DNA of 23,177 nucleotides, from contig FR893514.1 of NCBI GenBank assembly GCA_000434035.1, forward strand, positions 1-23,177, written 5' to 3'. Positions 21,519 through 23,177 of the stretch are shown one piece after another. Within the stretch, counting starts at the first letter, position 1; each line of letters begins with the position of its first letter. The notes below the pieces were generated by a model. That model was given only the letters and a program-made list of their open reading frames with translations, had not been told where the DNA came from and searched no databases. The position numbers and the translations under genes were made by a program. The DNA is from Clostridium sp. CAG:452. GTDB taxonomy: Bacteria; Bacillota; Clostridia; TANB77; CAG-508.

Positions 21519-22949
21519 ATGGATAATAGGAAATTAGAATTAGTTACAGATTTTTATGAATTCACAATGTCAAATGGCTATTTTGCTAAAAACATGAATA
21601 ATGTTAATGCATATTTCGATGTGTTTTTTAGAGAAATTCCTGATGGCGGTGGTTATGTTATATTTGCTGGCCTAGAGCAAATAATTGAATATATTCAAAA
21701 CCTACATTTTGACGAAGAAGATATTATTTATTTAAAAAGTACAAATAAATTCTCTGATGAATTTTTAAATTACTTAAAAAATTTTAAATTTAGTGGAGAT
21801 ATTTGGGCTGTTCCAGAAGGCACTGTTGTCTTCCCTACCGAACCTTTAATTACAGTAAAAGCTCCTTTAATAGAAGCTCAACTTTTAGAAACAATGCTAT
21901 TGCTGTTAATTAACCATCAGAGCTTAATTGCAACAAAAGCAAGTAGAATAGTTAGTGCTGCAAAAGGACGTCCTGTAATGGAATTTGGAGCTCGTAGAGC
22001 ACATAGTATTGATGCTGCAGTTTATGGAGCAAGAGCAGCAATAATTGGTGGCTGCGTTGGAACTTCTTGCACTCTTACAGCACAAAAATACAATGTACCT
22101 GCAAGTGGAACTATGGCACACAGTTTTATACAAAGTTTTGACTCTGAATATGAGGCATTTAAAGCTTATGCAGAAAACTATCCAGATGATTGCACTTTAC
22201 TAATTGATACTTATGATTCATTAGGCTCTGGAATTAATAATGCAATAAAAGTATTTGACGAAGTTCTAACTCCTATGGGATACAGGCCAAAAGCTGTAAG
22301 AATTGATAGCGGTGACTTATCTTACCTATCAAAAAAATTAAGAGTAATATTAGATAATGCTGGTTATAAAGATTGCAAAATCTGTGGTACTAACTCTTTA
22401 GACGAATATGTTATTACATCTATATTAGATGAAGGCGCTAAACTAGATTCTTTTGGTGTTGGAGAAAATTTAATTACAGCTAAAAGTAATCCTGTTTTTG
22501 GTGGAGTATATAAATTAAGTGCTATAGAAAAAGAAGGAAGAATAATTCCTAAAATTAAAGTTTCAAATAATACTATAAAAATTACCAACCCTGGTTTTAA
22601 AAAGACATATAGATTTTATGATAAAAAAACCAACAAGGCCCTTGCAGACGTTATCGCTTTACATGACGAAATTATTCCAGAAGATAATTATACAATTTTT
22701 GACCAAACTGCAACTTGGAAAAAGAAAACTTTAACAAATTACACTATTAGACCTTTACAAGAAAAAATTTTTGATAATGGTATTTTAGTATACACTTCTC
22801 CAGCTTTAAAAGAAATTGCAGAAAATGCAAAAGCTGAACTAAATACTTTATGGAATGAAGTAAAACGTATGAAAAACCCTCATAAATACTATGTAGATTT
22901 GTCTCAAGAATTATGGAATCTAAAAGATAGTATGTTACACAATTTATAA
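21519..22949 (+). CDS. pncB: Nicotinate phosphoribosyltransferase, 476 aa
   Basis: Converts nicotinate, PRPP and ATP to nicotinate mononucleotide, the entry of the NAD salvage (Preiss-Handler) route; cytoplasmic. Family signatures: LVTDFYEFTMSNGYF at the start, EFGARRAHSIDAAVYGARAA (about 155-174), SGTMAHSFIQSF (about 196-207) with the histidine expected to be phosphorylated, LLIDTYDS, and the PRPP-side VRIDSGDLSYLSKKLR near 260-276. Length fits the Gram-positive subgroup of about 480 residues. AGAGGTG lies 8 bp before the ATG. It is monocistronic, between two terminators. I use pncB rather than other names for the same activity. Confidence 0.95.
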   Translation: MDNRKLELVTDFYEFTMSNGYFAKNMNNVNAYFDVFFREIPDGGGYVIFAGLEQIIEYIQNLHFDEEDIIYLKSTNKFSDEFLNYLKNFKFSGDIWAVPEGTVVFPTEPLITVKAPLIEAQLLETMLLLLINHQSLIATKASRIVSAAKGRPVMEFGARRAHSIDAAVYGARAAIIGGCVGTSCTLTAQKYNVPASGTMAHSFIQSFDSEYEAFKAYAENYPDDCTLLIDTYDSLGSGINNAIKVFDEVLTPMGYRPKAVRIDSGDLSYLSKKLRVILDNAGYKDCKICGTNSLDEYVITSILDEGAKLDSFGVGENLITAKSNPVFGGVYKLSAIEKEGRIIPKIKVSNNTIKITNPGFKKTYRFYDKKTNKALADVIALHDEIIPEDNYTIFDQTATWKKKTLTNYTIRPLQEKIFDNGILVYTSPALKEIAENAKAELNTLWNEVKRMKNPHKYYVDLSQELWNLKDSMLHNL

Positions 22950-22990
22950 AGTTAAAAGCACTAGAATAGCCTAGTGCTTTGTTCTTTTAT
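22950..22990. terminator. Bidirectional terminator between pncB and the coat-protein gene
   Basis: AAAGCACTAG (22955-22964) and CTAGTGCTTT (22971-22980) form a perfect 10-bp stem with a 6-nt loop; T-rich sequence follows on both strands. The stop codon of the convergent gene lies 6 bp away. Confidence 0.85.
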
Positions 22991-23177
22991 CTACAATTCA
23001 TTTGATTATTCATATAAAATTTTCGTTCTGCTAGTTTGTCTTGTACTCCTCTTAATGCTTCTCCAAATCTTTGGAAATGCACTACTTCTCTTTCTCTTAA
23101 AAAGCGAAGCGGATCTAATACATCTTGGTCATCTTTACATAAATCAATTAACTTTTCATAAGTTGCTCTTGCTTTTT
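22987..23177 (-). CDS. cotJC: C-terminal end of a CotJC-type spore-coat / manganese-catalase-like protein
   Basis: The last 62 or so codons are visible, entering from the right edge. They read KLIDLCKDDQDVLDPLRFLR, then REREVVHFQRFGEALRGVQD and a tail ending NNQMNCR. The E-x-x-H-F-Q-R-F-G-E block belongs to the dimanganese-catalase/CotJC ferritin-like family and holds metal ligands. In Bacillus, CotJC is part of the inner spore coat. Partial, so length and start are unknown. Together with spoIIM it supports a spore-forming host. A non-coat manganese catalase is the alternative. Confidence 0.8.
   Translation of the reverse strand, partial: KARATYEKLIDLCKDDQDVLDPLRFLREREVVHFQRFGEALRGVQDKLAERKFYMNNQMNCR

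Noticed and set aside
21924..22588. Minus-strand open frames inside pncB
   Set aside because: Serine/cysteine-rich antisense translations with no start signals.
1..23177. CRISPR array, rRNA or tRNA genes
   Set aside because: No regularly spaced repeats and no tRNA or rRNA signatures found; the only tRNA-related RNA is the asnS T-box.

Overview
The window is AT-rich, gene-dense chromosomal DNA. It reads like an anaerobic, spore-forming, low-GC Firmicute (class Clostridia or a close relative). The grounds are AGA-dominated arginine usage, strong AGGAGG ribosome sites, a T-box leader on asnS, spoIIM, the end of a CotJC-type coat protein gene and an oxygen-sensitive class III ribonucleotide reductase (nrdD). 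I cannot name the species.

Layout. Positions 1-2600 are accessory and decaying: the start of an unknown gene, a VWA-domain protein, a GNAT acetyltransferase with one frameshift, a further multiply shifted remnant and a 74-aa orphan. Positions 2600-4150 hold a GH30 glycosidase remnant running into a Xer-type recombinase gene, then a YneA-like LysM protein whose promoter carries two LexA-box-like sequences. Positions 4190-7440 hold convergent guaA and guaB, the two enzymes from IMP to GMP. Positions 7455-9092 hold xerD-like and spoIIM genes. Positions 9128-12516 hold a minus-strand operon: HD-like protein, 62-aa protein, EndoQ-type PHP nuclease, then a membrane-anchored protein split by a frameshift. 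Positions 12567-14327 hold divergent rnhA and tmcAL, both frameshifted near the start. Positions 14388-17330 hold yebC and the asnS operon with its T-box. The right end holds a Crp/Fnr regulator, nrdD, pncB and the cotJC-like 3' end, with two orphan small genes (98 and 93 aa) lying between them.

The most notable observation concerns translation. Three otherwise normal genes (rnhA, tmcAL and the membrane-anchored protein) are each interrupted by a +1 frame change. In all three, the codon at the break is CGG followed so that skipping the C yields GGN (Gly), and the protein then continues in register with its family. I found no in-frame CGG codon in any other gene here, although CGT, CGC and CGA are used. 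This fits a code in which CGG has no decoding tRNA and the ribosome slips +1 onto a glycine codon. It could also be recurrent mutation or sequence error.

A second theme is a set of short single-gene units (VWA protein, 74-aa, 98-aa and 93-aa proteins, possibly the remnant at 1674-1971). They have near-consensus sigma-A promoters, in most cases their own hairpin terminators, and richer GC and codon use than their neighbours. They look like acquired moron-style cassettes placed between housekeeping genes.
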